This document shows, in pieces, positions 47,598 to 56,326 of a stretch of DNA of 64,000 nucleotides (its first letter is position 1; every line of letters starts with the position of its first letter). The DNA lies in the NCBI RefSeq assembly GCF_004522235.1, contig NZ_SDLT01000032.1, positions 1-64,000 on the forward strand, written 5' to 3'. The notes under the pieces were generated by a model. The model saw nothing but the letters and a program-made list of their open reading frames with translations. It did no database searches and was not told where the DNA came from. Source of the DNA: Amycolatopsis nivea. Its GTDB lineage: Bacteria > Actinomycetota > Actinomycetes > Mycobacteriales > Pseudonocardiaceae. The position numbers and the translations under genes are program-made.

Positions 47598-49859
47598 CTA
47601 TTCGCGCCCGGGCAGCGGAAGGTCGTGTGCTTTGCGGAAGTCGTTCAGGGCGGCCCAGGCGAGGTGCGGGTCCAGCGCGAGACGGCGTCGGGCGACGGCC
47701 AGTTCGTGCAGGCTCGGTGTGAGGCGGGACTGAGTGAGCGCGTCGGTGAACACGTCCAGGACGGTGGCGCAGAAGAGGACGAACGCGCTGCTGTGCAACC
47801 GCAATCGGTTGACCGCGTCGGCGAGGTCGGGGGTCGCGCCTTCGTGCAGTTCGGCGGCTAGTTCGGCGAGTTCCACCGCTTCGCGGGTGTCGGGGATGCG
47901 GAGCAGTTTTGGCCACAGTTCGGTCAGCTCCGGAGTCTGCGTGAGCCCGCGAGCTTGTCCGGTGAAGCCGCTCGCTTTGGCGGTCAGGTCGGCGCGGACC
48001 AGGATGCCGGTGACCGTCGACAGCGACGGTTCGTAGTGCTCGATCGTCACGTCCACCATGTCGATCGTGGTGCGGCGCAGGTCGCGGGGAAGGCCGCCGG
48101 AGAGGCAGTGGCCGAGGTAGCAGAACTGCTCCGGGACGCCGGGCAGCCGTTGCGCGATCCACAGCCTGCTTTCGTCCAGCGTGAACGATTCCAGGCGCAC
48201 GACCTCGGAGAACGCGCTGTCGAACGCGTCGCGCACGGCCAGTCCGCGCTGCTCGAAGCTGAGCACCGCGTCGTCGGACACCGCCACGAAGTACAGGCAG
48301 CCGGGCACGCCGAAGATGCCCTTGATGTCGTTCACCAGTTGCTGGGCCTTGTCCTGCTCGCCGATCTTGTCGAGTTCGTCGATCGCGACCACGACCCGAT
48401 CGGTGATTCCCTCCTCGCGCAAGGACTCGGCGGTCAGCTGGGCGAACGCGCGGAACTCGTCGACGACCTCCGGATGCGTCAGCTGCTGTTCGGCCCGTTG
48501 CGTGGTGCGGGTGCGGCCCAGCTCGCCGCCGGCCGGGACGGCGAGCTTGCCGGACCAGCCGGTGGTGTAGGTCAGGAGGTACTGGATCCGGAGCAACTGC
48601 CGTCGTGCTTCGGCTTCGAGGGCGCGCGGCCCGGCGGACGATTTCCGGCACAGGAAGAGGATTACCGCGCCGATCGCGGTCGCGAGAAGTTTCCACACCC
48701 AGCGGAGCGCGAGGACCGCGACCACGGCCAGCGCGATCCGGTTGCTCACTGGCTGGTTAGTCCACAGTGGACCGAGCAGATTCGGGAACCGCACTGTGCT
48801 GACGGTCTGCCACAGTTCGACGGGGAACCGGGTGAATTTTCCGTTCCACAGCAGGCCGCCGATAGCCCAGCCGAGCGCGGCCGAGAGGACGAGGTCGGCC
48901 GATCCGCGCCAGAACCGGCGGGCCCACCAGCGCCAGCCGAGTTCCGGACCCAGCGTCTGCCGGATCCGGGCGAGGACGGCTTGGCACAGCAGTTTGTGCA
49001 GGTGCAGCACGAAATCGCGGGCGTCGTAGGTGGCCGGGGCGGAGGCGACCACGACCAGTGGCGCGGGGTTTTCGCTGCCGTGCAGCAGCCCTCGCTGCAT
49101 GGAACGGATCGCGGTGGTTTTGCCGGACCCGCGTTGCCCGCCGAGCGCGACCGCGCCGGAACCCGCGCGTTCGAGGACGCGCCGGATCCGTTTCGCCGCG
49201 GCGGTCGGCACGATCCGGCTGCTGTCCTCCTCGCCGAGGTCGTGTTGCTGGTCGAAAACCAGCGTCGTGCCGAAATGCAGCCGCCGGTGCGCGGAAATGA
49301 CGTCGCGGACCTCGGGCAGCACGATCTCGCGCGCGGCGAACGAACGCCGCGGCCCGAGACCGAGTTGCTCCTCGTGGAACTGCATGGCGTCCGGACTCAT
49401 CCACTCGCGCAACGCGGTGACTTTGCGGACCGCGAGCACGCCGGTGGCGAACAGGACGCACGGCATCATGACTCCGGCGAAAACCCGGAAGAGCAGGGGA
49501 AGCTGACTCCACGCTGCGCTCATCAAGCTGAGGTAGACGAGCCCGAGCAGCACCGCGACGACCAGCCAGACCACCTCGCCCGGAGACACCGCCCGGTTTC
49601 GCGGCCGGAACCCGCGGTCGCCTTCGGCCATGACCTGGTCCTGCAACGTGCGGATCTTGGCGAGCAGCGTCTCGTTGCCGAACAGTTCCTCGCGGACGAC
49701 TTCGGTGCGCAGTGATTCGCGGGCGAGCAGGCGGGTGACTTCGTGGGAGCTGAGCGTTTCGTCGATCAGGGAGGCGAGTGCGGCTTGGGCGGTCCAGGAG
49801 TCGAAGTCTTCGAGGTCTTCTTCCTCGAGGAGATGGGGGTCGGTCCGCTCGCCGGTCAC
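47598..49859 (-). CDS. membrane KAP-family P-loop NTPase
   Basis: A 753-residue protein. Two N-terminal helices (about residues 95-145) are followed by Walker A GGQRGSGKTT (about 243-252), an internal pair of hydrophobic helices (around residues 320-400, GSADLVLSAALGWAIGGLLW and ALAVVAVLALRWVWKLLATAIGAVILFL), and Walker B VVVAIDELDKIGE (about 495-507). This insertion of transmembrane helices inside a P-loop domain is the KAP hallmark. KAP NTPases are linked to membrane-complex assembly and, in some cases, phage defence; here the role is unknown. It is convergent with the epoxide hydrolase by 7 bases, and no defence partner is adjacent. Confidence 0.88.
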   Translation of the reverse strand: MTGERTDPHLLEEEDLEDFDSWTAQAALASLIDETLSSHEVTRLLARESLRTEVVREELFGNETLLAKIRTLQDQVMAEGDRGFRPRNRAVSPGEVVWLVVAVLLGLVYLSLMSAAWSQLPLLFRVFAGVMMPCVLFATGVLAVRKVTALREWMSPDAMQFHEEQLGLGPRRSFAAREIVLPEVRDVISAHRRLHFGTTLVFDQQHDLGEEDSSRIVPTAAAKRIRRVLERAGSGAVALGGQRGSGKTTAIRSMQRGLLHGSENPAPLVVVASAPATYDARDFVLHLHKLLCQAVLARIRQTLGPELGWRWWARRFWRGSADLVLSAALGWAIGGLLWNGKFTRFPVELWQTVSTVRFPNLLGPLWTNQPVSNRIALAVVAVLALRWVWKLLATAIGAVILFLCRKSSAGPRALEAEARRQLLRIQYLLTYTTGWSGKLAVPAGGELGRTRTTQRAEQQLTHPEVVDEFRAFAQLTAESLREEGITDRVVVAIDELDKIGEQDKAQQLVNDIKGIFGVPGCLYFVAVSDDAVLSFEQRGLAVRDAFDSAFSEVVRLESFTLDESRLWIAQRLPGVPEQFCYLGHCLSGGLPRDLRRTTIDMVDVTIEHYEPSLSTVTGILVRADLTAKASGFTGQARGLTQTPELTELWPKLLRIPDTREAVELAELAAELHEGATPDLADAVNRLRLHSSAFVLFCATVLDVFTDALTQSRLTPSLHELAVARRRLALDPHLAWAALNDFRKAHDLPLPGRE

Positions 49860-49910
49860 CGGCGGATGATGCCATATGCGGTGCTTCGGGCAGGGCGGTT
49901 TCGGTGACCG

Positions 49911-50750
49911 TTAGCGCGAAGCGAGCAGCCGCAGTGCGTCTCGGGAGGCGGTGTCCCGCGGGGTGTAGGCCTCGAGCCGGTGGTCGGGGCTGTCGGGTTG
50001 GAGCCAGACCTGGTAGTCGACGTCCACGTGGCCCAGCGTCGGGTGGCGCAGGTTCATCGGTCCGCTCGTGCAGTCCGCGACGTCGCCGGTCGCCCACAGT
50101 TCGGCGAATTCCGGGCTGCCCATCGCGAGCTCGCCGATCAGCTCCGCGAGCCGGGCGTCGGTCGGGTGCCGGCCGGAGGTCAGGCGCAGGTAGCCGATGT
50201 GGATGCGGGCGAGGTCGGACCAGTTGCGGTAGAGGTCGCGGTGCAGCGGGTCGAGGAAGAACATCCGCGGGATCGACGGCCGGGTTTCGGGGGAGTCCGG
50301 CGCGGTGTAGTCGACGTGTTCGGCCAGCAGCAGGTGGCCGGTGCGGTTCCAGCCCAGTACGTCGCCGCGGCGGCCGAGGATGATTGCCGGGACGCTGTCG
50401 CTCAGCGCGTGCAGCAGGGTCGCGACCCGCGGGTCCAGCGTTTCCGGCGCGGGACGCACCAGACGGGAGACACCGGGGCGTTGCGCGAGGTTGTGCAGGT
50501 GGCTCGATTCGGCGTCGTCGAGCCCGAGCACCCGTGCCAGCGCGTCGAGCACTTGCGGCGACGCGGTGCCGGACTGGTCCTGCTCCAATCGCGTGTAGTA
50601 GCCGACGCTGACGCCCGCCAGCTGGGCGAGTTCCTCGCGGCGCAGTCCGGGCACCCGGCGGAGCGTGCCGTACGTCCGCAGCCCGGCGGCCTCCGGCGGC
50701 ACGCGGTCGCGGCGGGTTTTGAGGAACACGCCAAGGGTTTCGGTCTGCAT
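49911..50750 (-). CDS. XRE family regulator with MmyB-like ligand domain
   Basis: A 279-residue regulator. The N-terminal helix-turn-helix (LGVFLKTRRDRVPPEAAGL; GLRREELAQLAGVSVGYYTRLEQDQ) leads into an MmyB-type ligand-binding domain with the segments VPAIILGRRGDVLGWNRTGHLLLA and NWSDLARIHIGYLRL and LRHPTLGHVDVDYQVWLQPDSPDH. ATG 50750 is the proper start; an upstream reading adds 70 unlike residues. It is divergent from the DHA2-type MFS gene with a 9-bp palindrome between, so that gene is its probable target. Confidence 0.92.
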   Translation of the reverse strand: MQTETLGVFLKTRRDRVPPEAAGLRTYGTLRRVPGLRREELAQLAGVSVGYYTRLEQDQSGTASPQVLDALARVLGLDDAESSHLHNLAQRPGVSRLVRPAPETLDPRVATLLHALSDSVPAIILGRRGDVLGWNRTGHLLLAEHVDYTAPDSPETRPSIPRMFFLDPLHRDLYRNWSDLARIHIGYLRLTSGRHPTDARLAELIGELAMGSPEFAELWATGDVADCTSGPMNLRHPTLGHVDVDYQVWLQPDSPDHRLEAYTPRDTASRDALRLLASR

Positions 50751-50787
50751 GACCTCGATGGTAGGCAGCCGCGCGCGTCGCTGCCTG

Positions 50788-50815
50788 CACCTGCGAGGGG
50801 TACTCATCGCAGGTG
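50788..50815. promoter_or_regulatory. operator for the XRE regulator
   Basis: CACCTGCGA (50788-50796), spacer of 10, TCGCAGGTG (50807-50815), a perfect inverted repeat centred between the divergent XRE and MFS starts. Its placement suits coordinated control of both genes. Confidence 0.72.
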
Positions 50816-50853
50816 CTGGCCGAGGCGGTTCGCGCGTTTCCAGGATCGGGGGC

Positions 50854-52269
50854 ATGACGGAAACTCGCCGCGCCTGGCTCGGGCTGCTCGTGGTGCTCGG
50901 ACCGGTCCTGCTGGTCTCGATGGACGGTTCGATCCTGTTCCTGGCCATGCCGACCATCACGCACGCCCTCGCCCCGACGCCGGACCAAGCCCTGTGGATC
51001 CTCGACAGCTACGGCTTCGCGGTAGGCTCGCTGCTCATCGCCTTCGGCAGCCTCGGCGACCGGTACGGGCGGCTCAAACTGCTGATGATCGGCGCCGCCG
51101 TGTTCGGGGCGGGCTCGGCGGGCGCCGCGTTCGCGACCGGGCCGGAATGGCTCATCGGCTGTCGCGTGCTGATGGGGCTCGGCGGTGCGACGCTGCTGCC
51201 GTCGGGGCTCGCGGTGCTCAGCGAGGTGTTCCCGGAGCCGCGGCGGCGGGCCCGCGCGATCGGGATTTTCGCTGCGACGTTCGCCGCCGGCTTCGCGATC
51301 GGGCCGATCCTCGGCGGGGTGCTGCTGAGCCGGTTCGGGTGGGGGTCGGTGTTTCTGGTCAACCTGCCGGTGGTCGCGGTTTTCCTCGCTGCCGCGCCGG
51401 TGGTGCTCCGGGAGGTCAAGACGACCCGGCCGGGCAAGGTCGATCTGCTCAGCATCGTCTTGTCCGCGGGAGGTTTGCTGCTGACGGTCTACGCGGTGAA
51501 GAACTTTGCTGCCTACGGTCTGTCCTGGTCGGCGATCGCCGGGGTCTTGGGAGCGGCGGTGCTCACGTGGTTTCTGCGGCGGCAGCGGAAGTTGGAGTAC
51601 CCGCTCCTCGACGTGACCTTGTTCCGCGAGAAGGTCTTCACCGTCGCGGTGATCACCGGAGTGTTGTCGCTGTTCGCCTGGTCAGCTGCGGCATTTCTGA
51701 CCGGGATGTACCTCCAGTCGGTGCTGGGAGTGTCCGTGCTCGCCGCCGCGTTGCTCGCGCTTCCGGGGGCAGCCGCGCTTACCGCGGTCTGCGTCCTCAC
51801 CCCGGCGTTCTCCCTGAAGATCGGGAACCGGGCGGCCTTGGTGACGTGTCATTTCGCGATGGCGCTCGGATTGGCGTTGCTGCTGGCGACCACTGCCACC
51901 GGCGGAATCGGCTGGTTCATCGCCTCCTCGGTGGTGGCCGGGGTCGGCTACGGGATCTCGTTCTCCCTCGTCGCGGACACTGCGGTCGGCGCGGTCCCGG
52001 CTGACCGCGCGGGCTCGGCGGGTGCGATCGCGGAGACGTCCAACGAGATCGGCAACGCGCTGGGCATCGCGGTGCTCGGTTCGGTCGCGGCGTTCGTCGT
52101 CCGGTCGGAGGGGACCGCGGAGGCGCACGTGACTGGGTTGCATGTCGCCATGGGCATCGCGGCCGTGCTCTGCGCGGGGCTGGGAGTGCTTGCGCTGCGG
52201 TGGCTCCCGAAGGATTCGTCAGCTGAGGACGTCGTAAGCGAGAGCGACCGGGTCGTCGACCGTGCCTGA
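50854..52269 (+). CDS. DHA2-family MFS drug exporter (14-helix type)
   Basis: A 471-residue exporter. Helix 1 carries the DHA2 motif SMDGSILFLAMPTI, the loop has GSLGDRYGRLKLLMIG (motif A), then the motif C region FAAGFAIGPILGGVLLSRFGWGSVFLVN, and the later helix QSVLGVSVLAAALLALPGAAALTA. The total of about 14 helices fits EmrB/QacA-like pumps. ATG 50854 gives the standard N-terminus. Control by the divergent XRE protein is likely. Its 3' end overlaps the SARP gene by 51 bases on the opposite strand. Confidence 0.94.
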   Translation: MTETRRAWLGLLVVLGPVLLVSMDGSILFLAMPTITHALAPTPDQALWILDSYGFAVGSLLIAFGSLGDRYGRLKLLMIGAAVFGAGSAGAAFATGPEWLIGCRVLMGLGGATLLPSGLAVLSEVFPEPRRRARAIGIFAATFAAGFAIGPILGGVLLSRFGWGSVFLVNLPVVAVFLAAAPVVLREVKTTRPGKVDLLSIVLSAGGLLLTVYAVKNFAAYGLSWSAIAGVLGAAVLTWFLRRQRKLEYPLLDVTLFREKVFTVAVITGVLSLFAWSAAAFLTGMYLQSVLGVSVLAAALLALPGAAALTAVCVLTPAFSLKIGNRAALVTCHFAMALGLALLLATTATGGIGWFIASSVVAGVGYGISFSLVADTAVGAVPADRAGSAGAIAETSNEIGNALGIAVLGSVAAFVVRSEGTAEAHVTGLHVAMGIAAVLCAGLGVLALRWLPKDSSAEDVVSESDRVVDRA

Positions 52270-55200
52270 CGGCTGGGCCTGGACGGCGGCCGCGGCGGCG
52301 GTCGCGTCGGGAAGGGCCAGGTGGGGGCCGCCGCGGAGGTGGTCTGCTGCGGCCAGCAGGTCAGCGGCGGCGACCGGACGGTCCAGCCGCACGGCGTGGT
52401 CGGCGATGCCCGCGAGGACGATCGACAGATACAGCACCTCACCGGATTCCGCGGCCAAGGCCAGTGCTTCGCGGCGGCGGTCCCGGGCTGTGGGCAGGTC
52501 GCCGGCTTGCGCGTCCAGGTAGGCGTGCGAATGCTGGATCATCGCGCAGAACAACGGATGCGGCGAGACTTCGCTCAGCAACGCTTCGGCCCGGTTCAGT
52601 TCCGCCCGGGCTTCCGTGCGGTCTCCGCGCCAGCGTGCCAGATCCGCTTTCGTCTGGGCTAGAAACGCGAGCGAATCAGGGAACGGCACGGTCCGCGCGT
52701 CTCGTTCGGCAGCGGCTGTCGCGGTCGCCGCTGCTGCCGCGTCGCCGAGTTGCCAGAACAGGTGCGCTTGCCGTCCTCGCGCGAAGAGAACGTCTTCGGC
52801 CGAACCGATCTCCGACACGACCTGGATGGATTCCTCGTAGCACGCAACGGCTTCCTCCAGTTCGCCGCGACGGCCGACGACCTCGGCGAGGCTGTTCAGC
52901 GCCAGCGACATCCCCCAGCGTTCCCCGCTCTGCCGGAACAGGCGGACAGCCTCGCGGGTGTCGGCTTCCTGTGCGGCCGAGTCGTGCCAGCGGTTCAGCT
53001 GTATCCGTGCGCGGTGCAGCCGGGCATGGGCGCGCAGCCACGGGTCCTCATCGGACAGTAAATCGTCCAATGTGGACCCTATGACGCTGGGATCCCCGCT
53101 TTGCGTGAACACCGGAATAATGGAGCGCAGCAAGGCATTCTTGCTGTCGCGGCTGAGTTCGAGCGCTTTGCGGCCCAGTGCGTCGGCGGTGGTTTCGGAG
53201 GACATCCCGATGGTCAGCAACAACGCGGCCATCGCGTAGCCCATCGCGCGCAGTTCGCGATCCACCTCGCCAGGCAGCGCCAGAGCCGCCTCGATAACTT
53301 CCTGCGCCTCGGTTTTGTGCCCGGTCAGCATCCAGAACCACGCGCACGACGTCGCCAGCCGCAGCGCGGTCGTGGCTTCGCCCGCGGCAATGGCACCGCG
53401 CGTGGCGGAAATCAGGTTGCCGTGCTCGGCGGCGAAACGCGCCAGCCATTCGATCTGCTCGGCACGGCGCAGGTATTTGTCGCCGGTCTCGGCGAAGGAG
53501 GCGAACCATTCGGCGTGCGCTTGGCGCATTGCCTCGCGTTCGTCGGCCGCAGTGAGCTGCTCCAGCCCGTACGCCTTGATCGTCTCGAGCATCCGGTAGC
53601 GCGGCTCGGCGTCCGCGGAGACGGTTAGTAGCGATTTGTCGACTAACGCGCTGAGCAGCTCCGAAGTGCCGCCGCAGACCGCTTCCGCGGCTTCCGCGGT
53701 CGCGCCACCGGAGAACACCGCCAATCGGCGCAGCAGCTGCCGTTCGTCCGGTTCCAGCAGATCCCAGCTCCAGTCGACGACCGCGCGAAGCGTGCGGTGT
53801 CGCGGCAGCGCGGTCCGGCTGCCCGCGGTGAGCAGGCGGAACCGGTCGTCGAGCCGGGCCGCGAGTTGCGACACGGTCATCGACCGCAACCGGGCTGCGG
53901 CGAGTTCGACGGCGAGCGGCATTCCGTCGAGCGCCCGGCAGATCCGCACCACTTCGTCCACTGTGGACTCGTCAACGACGAACCCTGGCCGCACCGCAGC
54001 GGCACGGTCGGCTAGCAGTCGCACCGAAGCGCACGACATCGCTTCGACGGACGTCGCGCCTTCCGCGGGCAGCGTCAGCGGTTCGACCGGCCAGAGCGCT
54101 TCGCCGGTCAGCGCCAACGGTTCCCGGCTGGTCGCGAGGATGCGCAGCCGCGGGCACTCGCCGAGCAGGTGGTCGGCCAGTTCCGCGGCGGCTTCGATGA
54201 CGTGCTCGCAATTGTCGAGCACCAGTACCGCGTCCCGGTCACGCAACGCTCTCGTCGCCCGCTCGCGCGGAGTGCCGCTGACGAGCGATCCCTTGTATAT
54301 CTGCTCGCGAAGGCCCAGCGCGTCGAGCACGGCCTGCGGAACGTCCGCGCCATCCCCGATCGGGGCCAGTTCGGCGAACCACACGCCGCCGCGTTCGGTC
54401 AGCAGATGCCGTCCGGTTTCCGTGGCCAGCCGCGTCTTTCCGGCCCCGCCGGGCCCGGTCAGGGTGGTGAGCCGGTACTCGCCGACCAGCTTGGCCACGC
54501 GCGCGACCTCGGTGTTCCGGCCGACGAAACTGGTCAACCCGGCCCGCAGGTTCGTGCGCGCGACGTTCTCGTCGGCGACCGTCTCGCGGAGGATTTTGGT
54601 GTGCGCGGCGGCCAGTTCAGCGGCCGGGTCGGCACCGAGCTCGTCCGCCAGCGCCATCCGGATCCGAGCGAACACCTGCAGCGCTTCGGCTGGTCGTCCG
54701 GCAGCTTGGAGCGAGAGCATCAACGCCGCGGCCAGCCGTTCGCGCAATGGATGTTCGGCGAGCACCCTCGACAGTTCTTCGGTGAGATCCGCACCGTGGC
54801 CCAGCCGGAGCGCGGCTTCGGCGTACTCCTCGGTGGCGGACAGCCGTAGCTCGTTCAGGCGCGCGATGTGGCCTTGGAAGAACTGCGCGTCCGAGACGTC
54901 GCCGAGCGCCGGGCCGCGCCACAGGTTGAGCGCCTCGCGCAGCAGCACGACGCGCTTCTCGTCAGACGCGGTCCGGGCGGCGGTGACCAGCTCCTCGAAA
55001 CGGGCCGCGTCGACGGTCGCCTCGGGCAGCCGGTAGCCGGACGGGGTGGAATCGAGCCGCGTGCCGACCCGGCGCAGCCGCGAGACGAGCGCCTGCAACG
55101 CGTTGGCCGTGGCCGGCGGACGCGTCCCCCAGACGGCGTCGACCAGCTGCCCGGCCGAGACGACCCGGCCGGGCTCCAGCGCGAGGGCGCTCAGCAGCGT

Positions 55201-55281
55201 CCGCAATCGGGCGCCGGTGATCTCGACCGCGGCACCGTCGTCGTTCCGGACCTCCAGCGGGCCCAGCAAGCCGATCCGCAC
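52219..55281 (-). CDS. AfsR/DnrI-type SARP regulator with NB-ARC and TPR regions
   Basis: A 1020-residue transcriptional activator. Residues 1-95: OmpR-type winged helix (LGPLEVRNDDGAAVEITGARLRTLLSALALEPGRVVSAGQLVDAVWG). Residues about 100-245: BTAD domain (ARFEELVTAARTASDEKRVVLLREALNLWRGPALGDV). Next an NB-ARC ATPase with Walker A TGPGGAGKTRLATETG and Walker B AVLVLDNCEHVIE, then TPR-like helical repeats to the end. This architecture matches AfsR-type pleiotropic regulators. GTG 55281 is a tentative start; a TTG at 55344 is also in frame. Targets are unknown; it is divergent from a TetR gene. Confidence 0.88.
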   Translation of the reverse strand: MRIGLLGPLEVRNDDGAAVEITGARLRTLLSALALEPGRVVSAGQLVDAVWGTRPPATANALQALVSRLRRVGTRLDSTPSGYRLPEATVDAARFEELVTAARTASDEKRVVLLREALNLWRGPALGDVSDAQFFQGHIARLNELRLSATEEYAEAALRLGHGADLTEELSRVLAEHPLRERLAAALMLSLQAAGRPAEALQVFARIRMALADELGADPAAELAAAHTKILRETVADENVARTNLRAGLTSFVGRNTEVARVAKLVGEYRLTTLTGPGGAGKTRLATETGRHLLTERGGVWFAELAPIGDGADVPQAVLDALGLREQIYKGSLVSGTPRERATRALRDRDAVLVLDNCEHVIEAAAELADHLLGECPRLRILATSREPLALTGEALWPVEPLTLPAEGATSVEAMSCASVRLLADRAAAVRPGFVVDESTVDEVVRICRALDGMPLAVELAAARLRSMTVSQLAARLDDRFRLLTAGSRTALPRHRTLRAVVDWSWDLLEPDERQLLRRLAVFSGGATAEAAEAVCGGTSELLSALVDKSLLTVSADAEPRYRMLETIKAYGLEQLTAADEREAMRQAHAEWFASFAETGDKYLRRAEQIEWLARFAAEHGNLISATRGAIAAGEATTALRLATSCAWFWMLTGHKTEAQEVIEAALALPGEVDRELRAMGYAMAALLLTIGMSSETTADALGRKALELSRDSKNALLRSIIPVFTQSGDPSVIGSTLDDLLSDEDPWLRAHARLHRARIQLNRWHDSAAQEADTREAVRLFRQSGERWGMSLALNSLAEVVGRRGELEEAVACYEESIQVVSEIGSAEDVLFARGRQAHLFWQLGDAAAAATATAAAERDARTVPFPDSLAFLAQTKADLARWRGDRTEARAELNRAEALLSEVSPHPLFCAMIQHSHAYLDAQAGDLPTARDRRREALALAAESGEVLYLSIVLAGIADHAVRLDRPVAAADLLAAADHLRGGPHLALPDATAAAAAVQAQPSGTVDDPVALAYDVLS

Positions 55282-55389
55282 CTGGTCGATGATGCCGCGC
55301 CGGCCCCCGTCCCGTCCTCCGGGATCTCCCGGATATCCGGGCAATAAATGCAGTCGACACCAAGTTTGCAGTCTGCTTCACTTTCCGGC

Positions 55390-56025
55390 GTGGGACTTCG
55401 AGAGCGGAAGAAGCAGGAGACCGTGCGGCGCATCGCGGAAACCGCGCTGCGGATGTTCGTCGACCGCGGATTCGAGGCGGTGACGATCGCCGAGGTGGCC
55501 GAGGCCGCCGACGTCGCGGTCAACACCGTCTACAACCACTTCCGCGTCAAGGAAGACCTGGTGCTGCCGCCGTCGGAGGCGTCGGCGGGACGGCTGGCCG
55601 GGATCGTGCAGGCGCGCGAGCCGGGAGTGTCCGCGGCGCGCGCGGTGCTGGACCGCCTGCGCGGCGAGATCGAGCAGCGCTCGCGGACGATCGGGCTCAG
55701 CCCGGGGTTCGGCCGGGTGCTGCCGATGATGCTGGCCGCGCCCACGCTCGCCGCCCGGTTGCGGGAGCTCGGCGAGCAGATGGTCGCCGAACTCGCCGAC
55801 CTGCTGGTCGCGGAAACCGGTGCGGCGCAGGGCGATCCGGTGCCCGGCCTGGTCGCCGCGCAGATCGGGTGGGTGCACAGCCTGCTGTACGGCGAGATCG
55901 GCAAACGCACCGTCGCCGGCGAGCAGCCGGACGACATCGCGGAGGCGGCGCTCGCGCTCCTCGACGCGGTGGAAGGCCTGCTCAGCGAGCAAGTTCTGAC
56001 TTATGCGACCCGGAAGGACGCCTGA
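55390..56025 (+). CDS. TetR family regulator
   Basis: A 211-residue repressor. The helix-turn-helix is KQETVRRIAETALRMFVDRGFEAVTIAEVAEAADVAVNTVYNHFRVKEDLVL (about residues 6-57), and the C-terminal helical domain follows. GTG 55390 yields the common VGLRERKKQ N-terminus; ATG 55348 is an alternative that adds 14 residues without a ribosome binding site. It is only 1 base from DUF6204 and could be co-transcribed with it; the divergent SARP gene may share regulation. Confidence 0.85.
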   Translation: MGLRERKKQETVRRIAETALRMFVDRGFEAVTIAEVAEAADVAVNTVYNHFRVKEDLVLPPSEASAGRLAGIVQAREPGVSAARAVLDRLRGEIEQRSRTIGLSPGFGRVLPMMLAAPTLAARLRELGEQMVAELADLLVAETGAAQGDPVPGLVAAQIGWVHSLLYGEIGKRTVAGEQPDDIAEAALALLDAVEGLLSEQVLTYATRKDA

Positions 56026-56026
56026 C

Positions 56027-56326
56027 ATGGACGCGTTCCGCGTAATCATCCGCGGCAAATTCGACGCTCTCGACGAGGCCGCCCGTGCTTCGCTCGAGGA
56101 CAAAACCGACGTCGCCTTCACCGAGGAAGGCACCTTCACGCACGACGTCAACGCGACGGCGTTCACCTTCCGCTGCCAGGTCCCGGCCGGTCCGGACGAC
56201 GACGAACGCGCCGCCAAAGACGGCGCGACCGCCGCGTTGGCCGCGCACGGCCTGCCGTACCGGGACCTGAACTACGCGGTCACCGACCTGCGGACGATCA
56301 AGATCCGGCGCAAGAACCGCCAGTGA
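56027..56326 (+). CDS. DUF6204 family protein
   Basis: A 99-residue small protein: FRVIIRGKFDALDEAARASLEDKTDVAFTEEGTFTHDVNATAFTFRCQV and YRDLNYAVTDLRTIKIRRK match the actinobacterial DUF6204 family as I remember it. It follows the TetR gene directly (start 1 base after the stop), and its end overlaps the convergent kynureninase by 29 bases. The function is unknown. The compact alpha/beta composition suggests a ferredoxin-like fold. Confidence 0.85.
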   Translation: MDAFRVIIRGKFDALDEAARASLEDKTDVAFTEEGTFTHDVNATAFTFRCQVPAGPDDDERAAKDGATAALAAHGLPYRDLNYAVTDLRTIKIRRKNRQ

